From Mycobacterium colombiense (GTDB lineage: Bacteria > Actinomycetota > Actinomycetes > Mycobacteriales > Mycobacteriaceae), in NCBI RefSeq assembly GCF_001953985.1, contig NZ_MBEI01000051.1:186001-250000 (forward strand): DNA of 64,000 nucleotides. Reading direction: 5' to 3'. The notes beneath the pieces are model-generated. The model did not search any database, was not told the DNA's origin, and was given only the letters and a program-made list of their open reading frames with translations. The position numbers and the translations under genes are program-made. Numbering within the stretch: position 1 is the first letter of the stretch; each line of letters begins with the position of its first letter. Shown in pieces: positions 33,366 to 42,484 of this stretch.

Positions 33366-36047
33366 GTGACTCGACCCGCCCCGCCCATCCTGACAATCCG
33401 GCATGACGGGTCCCTACGATCCTTCGCGGCCGGCCACGAGGTGGTCGTCGGGCGCGACGTGCAGGCCGATGTGCGCATCCCCGATCCGCGGATCTCGCGC
33501 GCGCATCTGATCCTGCGGTTCGATCAAGGCCGTTGGCTGGCAATCGATAACGGCTCGCTGAACGGGACCTACCTCAACGGCTACCGGATGCCGGTGGTCG
33601 ATGTCCACGACGGCCAGAGCATTCACATCGGAAACCCGCAGGGTCCGCGTTTGACCTTCGCGATCGGACCGCAGCAGGGCCATGCCGGGCATCCGCCGCG
33701 GACCCGGCCGAGCCACGATTCCGGACCGCCGACCCTGCCCTGGTCCGCAATTGCTGAGCAAACCAACCCGACGCACTCGCCGCGGCCCCCGCAGGCCCGG
33801 CCGAGCGGCCCGGCGCGCGGCGGTCCGCCGAGGGCGCCGTCGCGCCCGGTGCCACCCCGGCAGCCGGCCAGACCGCCGAACGCACCGCTGCGACAGCCCG
33901 CGCCCCCGCCCCGCGTGCCCCCGCTGCCGGCGCCCCATGGCACACCGCCCGAGCAGCGCACCGTCATCGACCCCGGCTCGCCGGCAAGGTTGCAGGTCAA
34001 GCCGCCCGCAGCGGAATTCACCGTCATCGACGCCAAGACGGCCGACGTGTCGAACCTCGCGACCCGTTTTGTGAAATTGCTCTCGCCGCGCGCGTCGTCG
34101 GCCGCGGGCACGGTTGGCGCCTTGACGATCGGCCGGGCCGCCGAGAACGACATCGTCGTCTCCGACGTCCTGGCGTCGCGTCAGCACGCCACCCTGGTGC
34201 CCACCCAGCTGGGCACCGAGATCCGGGATAACAGCGTCAACGGAACGTTCGTGAACGGCACGCGGATCGGGTCGGCCATCCTGTCCGAGGACGACATCGT
34301 CACCATCGGCAACGTCGACCTGGTGTTCCGCGACGGCACCCTGACCGAACACGGCGGCGCCGCCACCCGCACCGGCGGCCTGGAAGTGCGCGACGTCAAG
34401 TATGTCGTCGACAACGGCAAACAACTGCTGGACGACATCTCGCTGACCGCGCGCCCCGGCACGCTGACCGCCGTGATCGGCGGTTCGGGCGCCGGAAAGA
34501 GCACCCTGGCCCGGCTCATCGCCGGCTACACCACCCCGACGTCGGGCTCAGTGACGTTCGAGGGCCACAACATTCACGCCGAGTACGCGTCGCTGCGCAG
34601 CAGGATCGGCATCGTCCCGCAGGACGACGTGGTGCATCGCCAGCTGACCATCAACCAGGCGCTGGGCTACGCCGCCGAGCTGCGGCTGCCGCCCGACACC
34701 AGCAAAGCGGACCGCGCCAAGGTCGTCGCCCAGGTGCTCGAGGAGCTCGACCTCACCAAGCACGCCGATACCCGCGTCGAGAAGCTGTCCGGCGGGCAAC
34801 GCAAACGCGCCTCGGTGGCGCTCGAGTTGCTGACCGGGCCGTCGCTGCTGATCCTCGACGAGCCCACCTCGGGCCTGGATCCCGCGCTGGACCTACAGGT
34901 GATGACGATGCTGCGCCAACTGGCCGACGCCGGTCGAGTCGTGCTGGTGGTGACACACTCGCTGTCGTACCTGGACGTCTGCGATCAGGTGTTGCTGATG
35001 GCGCCCGGCGGCAAGACGGCCTACTGCGGCGCGCCCGACCAGATCGGCGGGGCGATGGGCACCACCAACTGGGCGAAGATCTTCACCCAGGTCGGCGCCG
35101 ACCCCGACGAGGCCAACCGCCGCTTCCTGGAACAGAACGAGGCGCAGAAGCGGCCGCAGAAGTACCTGCCGGACAAGACCGACGAGCCGAGCAGTCTCGG
35201 CGAACCGGTGCACACCAGCGTGCGGCGCCAGATCTCGACGATCGCCCGCCGCCAGGTCCGCCTGGTCATCGCCGACCGCGCCTACTTCGTCTTTCTGGCG
35301 CTGCTGCCGTTCATTCTCGGCTCGCTGTCGTTGACCGTCCCGGGCAGCAACGGATTTCACGTTCCGGCACCCAACGCGGGGACGCCCGACGAGGCCGCGC
35401 AGATACTGGCCCTGCTGATGCCGGCCGCGGCATTCATGGGTACCGCCTTGACAATTCGCGACCTGGTCGGCGAGCGCGCCATCTTCCAGCGTGAGCAGGC
35501 GGTCGGGTTGTCGACCACCGCCTACCTGCTCGCCAAGAGCGCGGTGTTCTGCGGGTTCGCGATACTGCAGTCGGCGATCGTGACGGCGATCGTGGTGATC
35601 GGCAAGGGCGCCCCGACGCGCGGCGCGGTGCTGTTCGGCCACTCGACCGTCGGGGCCACCGTCGAACTGTTCGCCACCGTGGCGGCGACGTGTGTCGCCT
35701 CGGCCATTCTGGGCCTGGCGATTTCGTCGCTGGTTCGGTCCAGCGAGCAGATCATGCCGCTGTTCGTGGTGACGGTGATGGCGCAGCTGGTGCTGTGCGG
35801 CGGCATGGTCCCGGTGACCGGCCGACTCGGCTTGAACCAGCTGTCGTGGGCGATGCCGGCGCGCTGGGGCTACGCCGCAGCGTCGTCGACGGTGGATCTG
35901 CGCCACTTGGTGCCCGATTCGCTGCTGTCCCAAGACCGGTTCTGGCAACACACGCCGAAGATGTGGCTGCTGGACATGGGCATGCTGGCCGCGTTGTCGC
36001 TCTTCTATGCCGGGTTCGTGCGGTGGAAGATCCGGTTGCGCCGGTAA
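33366..36047 (+). CDS. FHA-domain ABC transporter (Rv1747 type)
   Basis: ABC exporter half-transporter of 893 aa. The N-terminal FHA domain (~15-90; GRDVQADVRIPDPRISRAH) is followed by a ~100-residue Pro/Arg-rich linker with Thr residues, a second FHA domain (~225-325; IGRAAENDIVVSDVLASRQH), an ABC ATPase (Walker A GGSGAGKST ~371-379, signature LSGGQRKRAS, Walker B LLILDEPTSGLD) and six membrane helices (~635-893). Rv1747 exports cell-envelope PIM-type lipids, and its FHA domains bind phosphothreonines placed by PknF. The divergent kinase suggests the same control here. GTG start. Confidence 0.9.
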   Translation: MTRPAPPILTIRHDGSLRSFAAGHEVVVGRDVQADVRIPDPRISRAHLILRFDQGRWLAIDNGSLNGTYLNGYRMPVVDVHDGQSIHIGNPQGPRLTFAIGPQQGHAGHPPRTRPSHDSGPPTLPWSAIAEQTNPTHSPRPPQARPSGPARGGPPRAPSRPVPPRQPARPPNAPLRQPAPPPRVPPLPAPHGTPPEQRTVIDPGSPARLQVKPPAAEFTVIDAKTADVSNLATRFVKLLSPRASSAAGTVGALTIGRAAENDIVVSDVLASRQHATLVPTQLGTEIRDNSVNGTFVNGTRIGSAILSEDDIVTIGNVDLVFRDGTLTEHGGAATRTGGLEVRDVKYVVDNGKQLLDDISLTARPGTLTAVIGGSGAGKSTLARLIAGYTTPTSGSVTFEGHNIHAEYASLRSRIGIVPQDDVVHRQLTINQALGYAAELRLPPDTSKADRAKVVAQVLEELDLTKHADTRVEKLSGGQRKRASVALELLTGPSLLILDEPTSGLDPALDLQVMTMLRQLADAGRVVLVVTHSLSYLDVCDQVLLMAPGGKTAYCGAPDQIGGAMGTTNWAKIFTQVGADPDEANRRFLEQNEAQKRPQKYLPDKTDEPSSLGEPVHTSVRRQISTIARRQVRLVIADRAYFVFLALLPFILGSLSLTVPGSNGFHVPAPNAGTPDEAAQILALLMPAAAFMGTALTIRDLVGERAIFQREQAVGLSTTAYLLAKSAVFCGFAILQSAIVTAIVVIGKGAPTRGAVLFGHSTVGATVELFATVAATCVASAILGLAISSLVRSSEQIMPLFVVTVMAQLVLCGGMVPVTGRLGLNQLSWAMPARWGYAAASSTVDLRHLVPDSLLSQDRFWQHTPKMWLLDMGMLAALSLFYAGFVRWKIRLRR

Positions 36048-36074
36048 GCAATCGCCTCGCGGCGGTAGGGTGAC

Positions 36075-36584
36075 ATGATTCACCCGCCGAAGCACGAGAC
36101 GTTCGACCTCCTGGCCCGCACCAACACCGATCCCAAGGGCATCGTGCGGGCCGTCGACGAGTACGCGGTGCACCCGTGGGGCCTCTACGTCGCCCGCCCC
36201 ACCCCCGGTCGCGCCCAGTTCCATTACCTCGAATCGTGGCTGCTGCCGTCGGTGGGCTTGCGCGCCACCGTGTTTCACTTCAATCCCGGGCATGAACGCG
36301 ACCACGACTACTACCTGGATGTGGGCGAGTACTCACCCGGTCCCGCCGTGTGGCATTCCGAAGACCACTACCTGGACATCGAGGTCCGCACCGGCGCCAG
36401 GGCCGAGCTCACCGACGTCGACGAGCTGCTGGACGCCGTCCGGCACGGGTTGCTGACTCCCGAGGCCGCCGAGCGGGCGGTGCGACGCGCCGTGGCCGCC
36501 GTCGATGGGTTGGCCTGCAACGGCTATGACCTGTCGCGGTGGCTGGCGCACCACGGCATGGCGCTGACCTGGCGCGGGACGTAG
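36075..36584 (+). CDS. DUF402 family protein (Rv1632c type)
   Basis: Protein of 169 aa resembling the DUF402 family, whose characterised members include nucleoside di/triphosphate phosphatases and an RNase-associated domain. Family features are a beta-barrel pattern with LYVARPTPGRAQFHYLESW, then the acidic HDYYLDVGEYS and DHYLDIEVRTG, and the helical tail LLDAVRHGLLTPEAAERAV. In M. tuberculosis the presumed homologue lies directly between uvrB and coaE. Here the kinase/ABC pair and the repair operon separate it from both. Starts 27 bases after the ABC gene. Confidence 0.75.
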   Translation: MIHPPKHETFDLLARTNTDPKGIVRAVDEYAVHPWGLYVARPTPGRAQFHYLESWLLPSVGLRATVFHFNPGHERDHDYYLDVGEYSPGPAVWHSEDHYLDIEVRTGARAELTDVDELLDAVRHGLLTPEAAERAVRRAVAAVDGLACNGYDLSRWLAHHGMALTWRGT

Positions 36585-36620
36585 CCGTTTTCTGAGTCCG
36601 GCGGCGGGTATGCACGTGAG

Positions 36621-37631
36621 ATGACGGATATCGCCGGCCTGCCAGATGCGGTGCGCGGCGCGCTGCGTGCCGAACGGGTGCCCGTCTGGCGAGATCCCAC
36701 CCTGGCCACACTGACCGACGAGCGGTTCGGTGACCCGCGGTGGATCTTCGAACGCAAATTCGACGGCATGCGTTGCCTCGTCTTCCGTGACGGCGATGAA
36801 GTCCGTCTGCTGTCGCGAAATCGCAAGCCGCTCAACGGAACTTACCCGGAGCTGGTCGATGCGCTCGCCGCCCAGCGCACCACCCGATTCGTGGTGGATG
36901 GTGAGGTGGTCGCGTTCCAGGGACGCCGTACCAGCTTCGCCCGCCTGCAGGGACGCTTGGGTATCACCGACTCCGAGGTGGCTCGCGCCTCGCGAATCCG
37001 GGTCTACTACTACCTGTTCGATCTGCTGCACCTGGACGGCAGCGATACCACCGCGCTGCCGCTGCGGTGGCGCAAGCGACTACTACGCGATGCGATCAGC
37101 TTCGATGATCCGTTGCGCAACACCGCGCACCGCATCGGCGACGGCCTCGCCGCCTACCGCGCCGCCTGCAAGCGCGGCGACGAAGGCGTGATCGCCAAGC
37201 TGGCCGACGCCACCTACGACGGCGGTCGGTCGAAGAACTGGCTGAAGTTCAAATGCGTCCGCGACCAAGAATTCGTCGTGGGCGGCTACACCAACCCGAA
37301 AGGTAGCCGAATCGAACTGGGCGCGCTGCTGCTCGGCTACTACTCAGGCCATGGGGAAAGCCGCGACCTCGTCTACGCCGGCAAGGTCGGCACCGGGTTC
37401 GACGAGGCCACGCTGCGCAGCCTGCACGAGCGGCTCTCCCCCCTCGAACAGGACGCCCCGCCGTTCACCCGGGGGCTGGTACGCGAGAACGGTGCACGCT
37501 GGGTGCGCCCGGAGTTGGTGGCGCAGATCGGGTTTACCGAATGGACCCGCGATGGCAAGCTCCGTCATCCGCGCTACCAGGGCCTGCGCATCGACAAGGA
37601 GGCCGCAGAGGTGGTACGGGAGACACGCTGA
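36621..37631 (+). CDS. ATP-dependent DNA ligase, LigC-like
   Basis: Small ATP-dependent DNA ligase of 336 aa with a nucleotidyltransferase domain and an OB fold only. Motif I is ERKFDGMR with Lys46 as the AMP acceptor. Motif III lies near VYYYLFDLLHLDG and the acidic VVDGEVVAF, motif IV is GDEGVIAKLADATY and motif V is NWLKFKC. The OB fold starts around FVVGGYTNPKG. It resembles mycobacterial LigC rather than the LigD ligase domain. Its TGA shares one base with the ATG of the Prim-Pol gene, and a glycosylase gene follows, so the three form a translationally coupled base-excision repair unit. Confidence 0.9.
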   Translation: MTDIAGLPDAVRGALRAERVPVWRDPTLATLTDERFGDPRWIFERKFDGMRCLVFRDGDEVRLLSRNRKPLNGTYPELVDALAAQRTTRFVVDGEVVAFQGRRTSFARLQGRLGITDSEVARASRIRVYYYLFDLLHLDGSDTTALPLRWRKRLLRDAISFDDPLRNTAHRIGDGLAAYRAACKRGDEGVIAKLADATYDGGRSKNWLKFKCVRDQEFVVGGYTNPKGSRIELGALLLGYYSGHGESRDLVYAGKVGTGFDEATLRSLHERLSPLEQDAPPFTRGLVRENGARWVRPELVAQIGFTEWTRDGKLRHPRYQGLRIDKEAAEVVRETR

Positions 37632-38521
37632 TGGCGCGCATTCACATCGAGATCACCCACCCGGATCGGGTCATGTTCGGCAAGGACGGGATCACCAAGC
37701 GCGACCTGGCCGACTATTACGGCGAGGTGGCCGAGACCATGCTGCCGCACCTGATGGGCCGCGCGCTGACCGTACAGCGGTTCCCCCGTGGCATCGGCGG
37801 AAAAGGTTTCGTGCAACAGGATTTCGCTGAAACGCTGCCCGACTGGATGAGCGGGGTCGAGGTCGACAAAGAGGGCGGCACCCTGGTGCACCCGCTGGCC
37901 GAACGCCCGGAAGCGCTGCGCTGGCTGGCCAACCAGAATTGCATAACCCTGCATGTGTGGCAGTCGCGGCAGGCCAACTTGCACCGTCCCGACCGGTTGG
38001 TCTTCGACCTCGACCCGTCCGACGCAGATTTCGCGGCGGTGCGGGCGACCGCCCGCGCGGTGGCCGATGTGCTCGACGACTTGGGACTGGCACGCTACCT
38101 GCAGACCACCGGATCGCGCGGGCTACACGTGGTGGTGCCGTTGCGCCCCGAGACCGACTTCGACACCGTCCGCCAATTCGCCCGTGACGTCGCCGAAGTC
38201 GTCGCCGCCGACGACGAGGCGCACCGCACGGTCGAGGCCCGCAAAGACAAACGCGATGGCCGCATTTACCTCGACGTCATGCGCAACGCCTACGCGCAGA
38301 CCGCCGTCGCGCCCTACTCGGTGCGGGCCCGCAGTGGCGCGCCGGTGGCCACGCCGCTGGAGTGGGACGAACTGGATTCGCGCGGCATGCGGGCGGATCG
38401 GTTCAGCATCCGCGATGTTCCCAACCGGGTCGTCGGGCAAGGCGATCCGTGGGCAGGCATGTTCCGGCACGCCCGCTCGCTGACCGGGCCGCGCGAACGA
38501 TTGGCGAACCTTCGTGCCTGA
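37631..38521 (+). CDS. LigD-type primase-polymerase (AEP superfamily, Prim-PolC-like)
   Basis: Stand-alone archaeo-eukaryotic primase-polymerase of 296 aa like the LigD polymerase domain and mycobacterial Prim-PolC. Catalytic metal ligands lie in LVFDLDPSD (Asp126 and Asp128). The nucleotide-binding segment is TTGSRGLHVVVPL (usually SGKGIH; Arg replaces Lys here) and the third acid is in IYLDVMRNAYAQT. Expected to fill short gaps, inserting rNTPs or dNTPs before ligation. It overlaps the ligase by 1 base and the glycosylase by 8 bases. Confidence 0.9.
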   Translation: MARIHIEITHPDRVMFGKDGITKRDLADYYGEVAETMLPHLMGRALTVQRFPRGIGGKGFVQQDFAETLPDWMSGVEVDKEGGTLVHPLAERPEALRWLANQNCITLHVWQSRQANLHRPDRLVFDLDPSDADFAAVRATARAVADVLDDLGLARYLQTTGSRGLHVVVPLRPETDFDTVRQFARDVAEVVAADDEAHRTVEARKDKRDGRIYLDVMRNAYAQTAVAPYSVRARSGAPVATPLEWDELDSRGMRADRFSIRDVPNRVVGQGDPWAGMFRHARSLTGPRERLANLRA

Positions 38522-39290
38522 ATTGCCGGATGTCGAAGGGTTCCGCCGCGAGCTTGCTAAAGCCTTGCCCCGCCGCCGGATTGAACACGTAGATGTCCTG
38601 GACCCCGGGATTTTGCGCAACGCCTCCGCCGCCGCGCTCGCGCGGCGCCTGGCCGGGCACCGCTTCCGCGCCCCGCGCCGGCACGGCAAATGGCTGATAC
38701 TGCCGACCGATGGTCCGGCGCTCCTGATCCACAGCGGCATGACCGGACACCCGTACTACACCGAAGCGAGCGCCGAGCCGGAAAAGTATGAGCGCCTGGT
38801 GGTGTCGCTCGACAAGGGTGAACTGCGGTACGCCGACCTGCGCAAGCTGCGCGGGGTCTGGCTGGCCGACGACGAGGGCGACCTCGCGGGTGTACTGGGC
38901 CCACAGGGGCCCGACGCGCTACGCATGGGCCTGCGAGAGTTTCGTGACGTGCTGGCCGGGCGACGCGGTCGCCTGAAACCGATGCTGATGGACCAAACGG
39001 TGATCGCGGGCCTCGGCAATCTGCTCGTCGACGAAATCTGCTGGCGGGCCAGGATACGGCCCACCGTTGCGGTTGCGGAGTTGGACGATCAAGCCGTCAA
39101 GGACTTGCATCGCGCGATGACGCAAGTGCTGCACACGGCGGTGCGCCACGGCCGGGTGCCTGGCCTCGCTCGCTGGCTCACCGGGGTACGCGACGAACCA
39201 GACCCGCACTGCCCCCGCTGCGGCACAGCCCTTCACCACGGCCGGATCGGCGGCCGGATGTCGTTCTGGTGTCCCCATTGCCAGCCCTAG
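38514..39290 (+). CDS. Fpg/Nei family DNA glycosylase-AP lyase
   Basis: Formamidopyrimidine/endonuclease VIII-like glycosylase of 258 aa. The mature N-terminus is MPELPDVEGF, giving the catalytic Pro2 and Glu3. Lys59 in RRHGKW corresponds to the Fpg lysine that contacts DNA. The helix-two-turn-helix segment is MDQTVIAGLGNLLVDEICW. A C-terminal zinc finger has CPRC and CPHC. It removes oxidised bases and nicks the strand. The GTG start overlaps the Prim-Pol stop by 8 bases. Fpg versus Nei cannot be settled by eye. Confidence 0.92.
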   Translation: MPELPDVEGFRRELAKALPRRRIEHVDVLDPGILRNASAAALARRLAGHRFRAPRRHGKWLILPTDGPALLIHSGMTGHPYYTEASAEPEKYERLVVSLDKGELRYADLRKLRGVWLADDEGDLAGVLGPQGPDALRMGLREFRDVLAGRRGRLKPMLMDQTVIAGLGNLLVDEICWRARIRPTVAVAELDDQAVKDLHRAMTQVLHTAVRHGRVPGLARWLTGVRDEPDPHCPRCGTALHHGRIGGRMSFWCPHCQP

Positions 39291-39340
39291 GGGCTCCACC
39301 GAACAGCGAGCCAACGACCCTGGGCGTAATCTCAGCTCCT

Positions 39341-39754
39341 ATGACCTCCCAACCCCGCAGGTGGATGCCGATCGCCGCGCTGACGGTCATCGCCGCCGGC
39401 GCCCAGCTGAGTCCGCCAATCGCAAGGGCCGATCTGCACAACATCACCTACCGGGCGAGGATCGACGCCCTGACGACCGGTAGCCAGGCCACGTTCGTGA
39501 CCAACGGCGGCCAGACGAGCACGACTGGCCTTCCCTCCATGCCCGGCAACGTATTCGAGGCCAACACCGTGCTTCCCGACCCGGCGCAGGCCGGCCTGCG
39601 GATCGTGCTGCGCTTTCCCTACGCGGCCAACGTGCACTGCGAAATCGACGCCGACGACAACGTTTTCACCCAAACCGACCAAATGGTGAGACCGACGGCC
39701 GGTAACAGCGATCCCAACAACGGGGCGCTGCAGTGCGGCGCACCGCTGCCCTGA
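39341..39754 (+). CDS. Secreted hypothetical protein
   Basis: Protein of 137 aa with a Sec signal peptide (RRWMPIAALTVIAAGAQL then SPPIARAD, cleavage near residue 29). The mature ~108-residue domain has two cysteines (NVHCEID and ALQCGAP) that could form a disulfide. Pattern YRARIDALTTGSQ... suggests a beta-rich domain. No family recognised beyond similarity to small mycobacterial exported proteins. It stands alone between the repair operon and the convergent coaE, 6 bases from the coaE stop. Confidence 0.75.
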   Translation: MTSQPRRWMPIAALTVIAAGAQLSPPIARADLHNITYRARIDALTTGSQATFVTNGGQTSTTGLPSMPGNVFEANTVLPDPAQAGLRIVLRFPYAANVHCEIDADDNVFTQTDQMVRPTAGNSDPNNGALQCGAPLP

Positions 39755-39760
39755 CAGGGG

Positions 39761-40972
39761 TCAGGGCTTCCAGCCCGTCGAGTCGGCCCACTCCCAGGCC
39801 CGTCGGTACGCGTCGAGGAACCACGGCTCTTTGACCTCGACGTAGGCCGCGGTGTCTCCGCCGCCCTTTTCGGCGGCGCGCTTGACGTTCAGGTACTCGG
39901 CGCGGGCGTCGGGGTTCGCGGTCAGCCAGTCCGCGAACAGCAGGGCGAACTGCTGGTTGGGCCAGCCGTCCACCCGGATGTGCACGTTCGTGGGCCGACC
40001 GGGATCGGCCGAGGCGTGAATTCGCTTGAGCCACAGCTCCGGAGCGTCCCGGTGGTCGTAGCCCTCGACGGTGCTGCGGGCGTCGGGCTTGGCCACGTCC
40101 TCGGCGACGCGCTCGATGCGCGGGTACCCGGCGGACAGCAACGGCTCGACGAGTTCGTCTGCGACGGCCAGGGATTCGACGGTGATCTGAACGTCGATGA
40201 CGTCCTTTGCCGGGAAGTCCGGCACGGCGGTCGAGCCGATGTGATCGACGCGCAGCGCGCGGTGACCGCAGCTGGTCTTGAGGCGGTTCACAATTCGTTG
40301 CGCCTGGTCCGCCCAGCTCGGGTCGGGCGGCACCAACCGGGCCGGGGCCCGGACGGTCTGGTGTGCGCTCAGGTTGTGCGCGAACGGGATAATGCGGGTG
40401 TTCCACACGTCGTGGGCCCGCTGTACCAGATCCTCGGGGCTGCCCGAGTTGTCCACCCAGATGTCGGCGACCGCGCGGCGCTGCTCGTCGCTGGCCTGTG
40501 CGGCGATCCTCGCGCGGGCGTCGTCCTCCGGCATGCCGCGCTGGTCGACCAGCCGCCGCAGCCGCACCTCGACGTCGGCGTAGACGATGACGACGAGCGG
40601 GAACAGTGGCGCCATCCCGGACTCCACCAGCAGCGGAATGTCCTCGACCACAACGGAATCCTCGGGCACCGAGGCGATGATCTCCGAACGGCGATTGCCC
40701 ACCAGCGGGTGGACAATCCCGTTCAGCGTCTTGCGTGCCTCGTCGTCGCGAAAGGCCTTGGCGGCCAACGCCGGTCGATCCAGCGATCCGTCCGCAAGCA
40801 GGATGTCGCTGCCGAACGCCTCGACCAGCGCCGCCAGGCCCTCGGTTCCCGGCTGCACCACCTCACGAGCGATCACATCACCGTCGACGATGACGGCACC
40901 GCATCGCTCGAAGGTGGACGAGAGCGCCGACTTGCCGGCGCCGATGCCACCGGTCAACCCGATCCGCAGCAT
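39761..40972 (-). CDS. coaE: Dephospho-CoA kinase fused to a GrpB/UPF0157 domain
   Basis: Last enzyme of coenzyme A synthesis (dephospho-CoA to CoA), 403 aa. The kinase occupies about 1-205, with P-loop GLTGGIGAGKSAL and the lid region RRLVDQRGM. Residues ~215-403 form a UPF0157 (GrpB-like, nucleotidyltransferase-fold) domain (VDHIGSTAVPDFPAKDVIDVQI). This two-domain form is usual in mycobacteria; the second domain's role is not well defined. ATG start 18 bases after rpsA, so rpsA-coaE is one operon. Rv1631 counterpart. Confidence 0.95.
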   Translation of the reverse strand: MLRIGLTGGIGAGKSALSSTFERCGAVIVDGDVIAREVVQPGTEGLAALVEAFGSDILLADGSLDRPALAAKAFRDDEARKTLNGIVHPLVGNRRSEIIASVPEDSVVVEDIPLLVESGMAPLFPLVVIVYADVEVRLRRLVDQRGMPEDDARARIAAQASDEQRRAVADIWVDNSGSPEDLVQRAHDVWNTRIIPFAHNLSAHQTVRAPARLVPPDPSWADQAQRIVNRLKTSCGHRALRVDHIGSTAVPDFPAKDVIDVQITVESLAVADELVEPLLSAGYPRIERVAEDVAKPDARSTVEGYDHRDAPELWLKRIHASADPGRPTNVHIRVDGWPNQQFALLFADWLTANPDARAEYLNVKRAAEKGGGDTAAYVEVKEPWFLDAYRRAWEWADSTGWKP

Positions 40973-40990
40973 GGCGTGCTCAGCAGAGCG

Positions 40991-42427
40991 TCACGCGTTG
41001 CCGGCGAGTTTCTCCCGCAGAGCGGCCAATTGGGCATCGCTGGCCAGCGATCCGCCCGCCTTCTCCGGAGGAGCGCCGTTGCCCGGCGACTGCTCGGCGT
41101 GCCCGGCAGCCTCGGCGGCGGCGAACTTCTCCATCTGCGCCGTGTGCATCTTGTGCCGGCGCTCGGCTTCGGCGTAGCGGGCCTCCCACTCGTTGCGCTG
41201 CTTCTCGAAGCCCTCGAGCCATTCGTTGGTCTCGGAGTCGAAGCCCTCGGGGAAGATGTAGTTGCCCTGCTCGTCGTAGCTGTCGGCCATGCCGTACTTC
41301 GCCGGGTCGAACTCGTCGGTGTAGTCCTCGTTGGCCTGCTTGAGCGACAACGAGATCCGGCGGCGCTCCAGGTCGATGTCGATGACCTTGACCATCGCGT
41401 CGTCGCCGACAGCGACCACCTGGTCGGGGACCTCGACGTGGCGCTCGGCCAGTTCGGAGATGTGCACCAGACCTTCGATGCCCTCCTCGACACGCACGAA
41501 CGCACCGAACGGAACCAGCTTGGTGACCTTGCCGGGCACGATCTGGCCGATGGCGTGGGTGCGGGCGAAGTGGCGCCACGGGTCTTCCTGAGTCGCCTTA
41601 AGCGACAACGAAACCCGCTCGCGGTCCATGTCGACGTCGAGCACCTCGACGGTGACCTCGTCGCCCACCTGCACGACCTCGGACGGGTGGTCGATGTGCT
41701 TCCAGGACAGCTCGGAGACGTGCACCAGACCGTCCACACCGCCGAGGTCGACGAACGCACCGAAGTTGACGATGGAGGAGACGACACCCTTGCGGATGGC
41801 GCCCTTCTGCAGCTGGTTGAGGAACTCGCTGCGCACCTCGGACTGGGTCTGCTCCAGCCAGGCGCGGCGGCTCAGCACCACGTTGTTGCGGTTCTTGTCC
41901 AGCTCGATGATCTTGGCCTCGATCTCCTTGCCGATGTACGGCTGCAGATCGCGCACCCGGCGCATCTCGACCAGCGAGGCGGGCAGGAAGCCGCGCAACC
42001 CGATGTCGAGGATCAGGCCACCCTTGACCACCTCGATGACGGTGCCCTTGACGGCCTCGTCCTTCTCCTTGAGCGCCTCGATGGTGCCCCAGGCGCGCTC
42101 GTACTGCGCGCGCTTCTTGGAGAGAATCAGGCGACCCTCTTTGTCCTCCTTGGTGAGGACCAGGGCTTCGACCTCATCACCGACGGAAACGACCTCGTTG
42201 GGGTCGACATCGTGCTTGATGGAGAGTTCGCGGGCGGGGATGACCCCTTCGGTCTTGTAGCCGATATCGAGGAGCACCTCGTCCCGGTCCACTTTGACGA
42301 TCGTGCCTTCGACGATGTCGCCATCGTTGAAGTACTTGATCGTTTTGTCTATTGCGGCGAGAAAGTCCTCGCTCGAGCCAATGTCGTTGACGGCTACTTG
42401 CGGCGAGGTGACGGCGGGACTCGGCAT
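40991..42427 (-). CDS. rpsA: 30S ribosomal protein S1
   Basis: Ribosomal protein S1, 478 aa, which binds mRNA on the 30S subunit. Four S1 (OB) repeats lie at about 35-105, 120-190, 205-275 and 292-361, seen as repeated segments such as GTIVKVDRDEVLLDIG, FGAFVDLGGVDGLVHVSEL and FGAFVRVEEGIEGLVHISEL. A charged C-terminal tail (~400-478) follows. ATG start with a GGAG-containing region upstream and a structured leader. Rv1630 counterpart. Confidence 0.97.
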   Translation of the reverse strand: MPSPAVTSPQVAVNDIGSSEDFLAAIDKTIKYFNDGDIVEGTIVKVDRDEVLLDIGYKTEGVIPARELSIKHDVDPNEVVSVGDEVEALVLTKEDKEGRLILSKKRAQYERAWGTIEALKEKDEAVKGTVIEVVKGGLILDIGLRGFLPASLVEMRRVRDLQPYIGKEIEAKIIELDKNRNNVVLSRRAWLEQTQSEVRSEFLNQLQKGAIRKGVVSSIVNFGAFVDLGGVDGLVHVSELSWKHIDHPSEVVQVGDEVTVEVLDVDMDRERVSLSLKATQEDPWRHFARTHAIGQIVPGKVTKLVPFGAFVRVEEGIEGLVHISELAERHVEVPDQVVAVGDDAMVKVIDIDLERRRISLSLKQANEDYTDEFDPAKYGMADSYDEQGNYIFPEGFDSETNEWLEGFEKQRNEWEARYAEAERRHKMHTAQMEKFAAAEAAGHAEQSPGNGAPPEKAGGSLASDAQLAALREKLAGNA

Positions 42428-42444
42428 ATTGTTGGGTTGCTCCG

Positions 42445-42484
42445 GACAGGTTTGGTCGTAGGGATAATTCAGGATTTACCTGTC
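42445..42484 (-). promoter_or_regulatory. Inverted repeat in the rpsA leader
   Basis: Arms GACAGGT and ACCTGTC (42478-42484 and 42445-42451) enclose ~26 AT-rich bases just upstream of the rpsA ribosome site. Could be a leader hairpin through which S1 represses its own mRNA, or simply part of the promoter. The remaining gap to polA (42485-42674) shows nothing recognisable. Confidence 0.35.
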
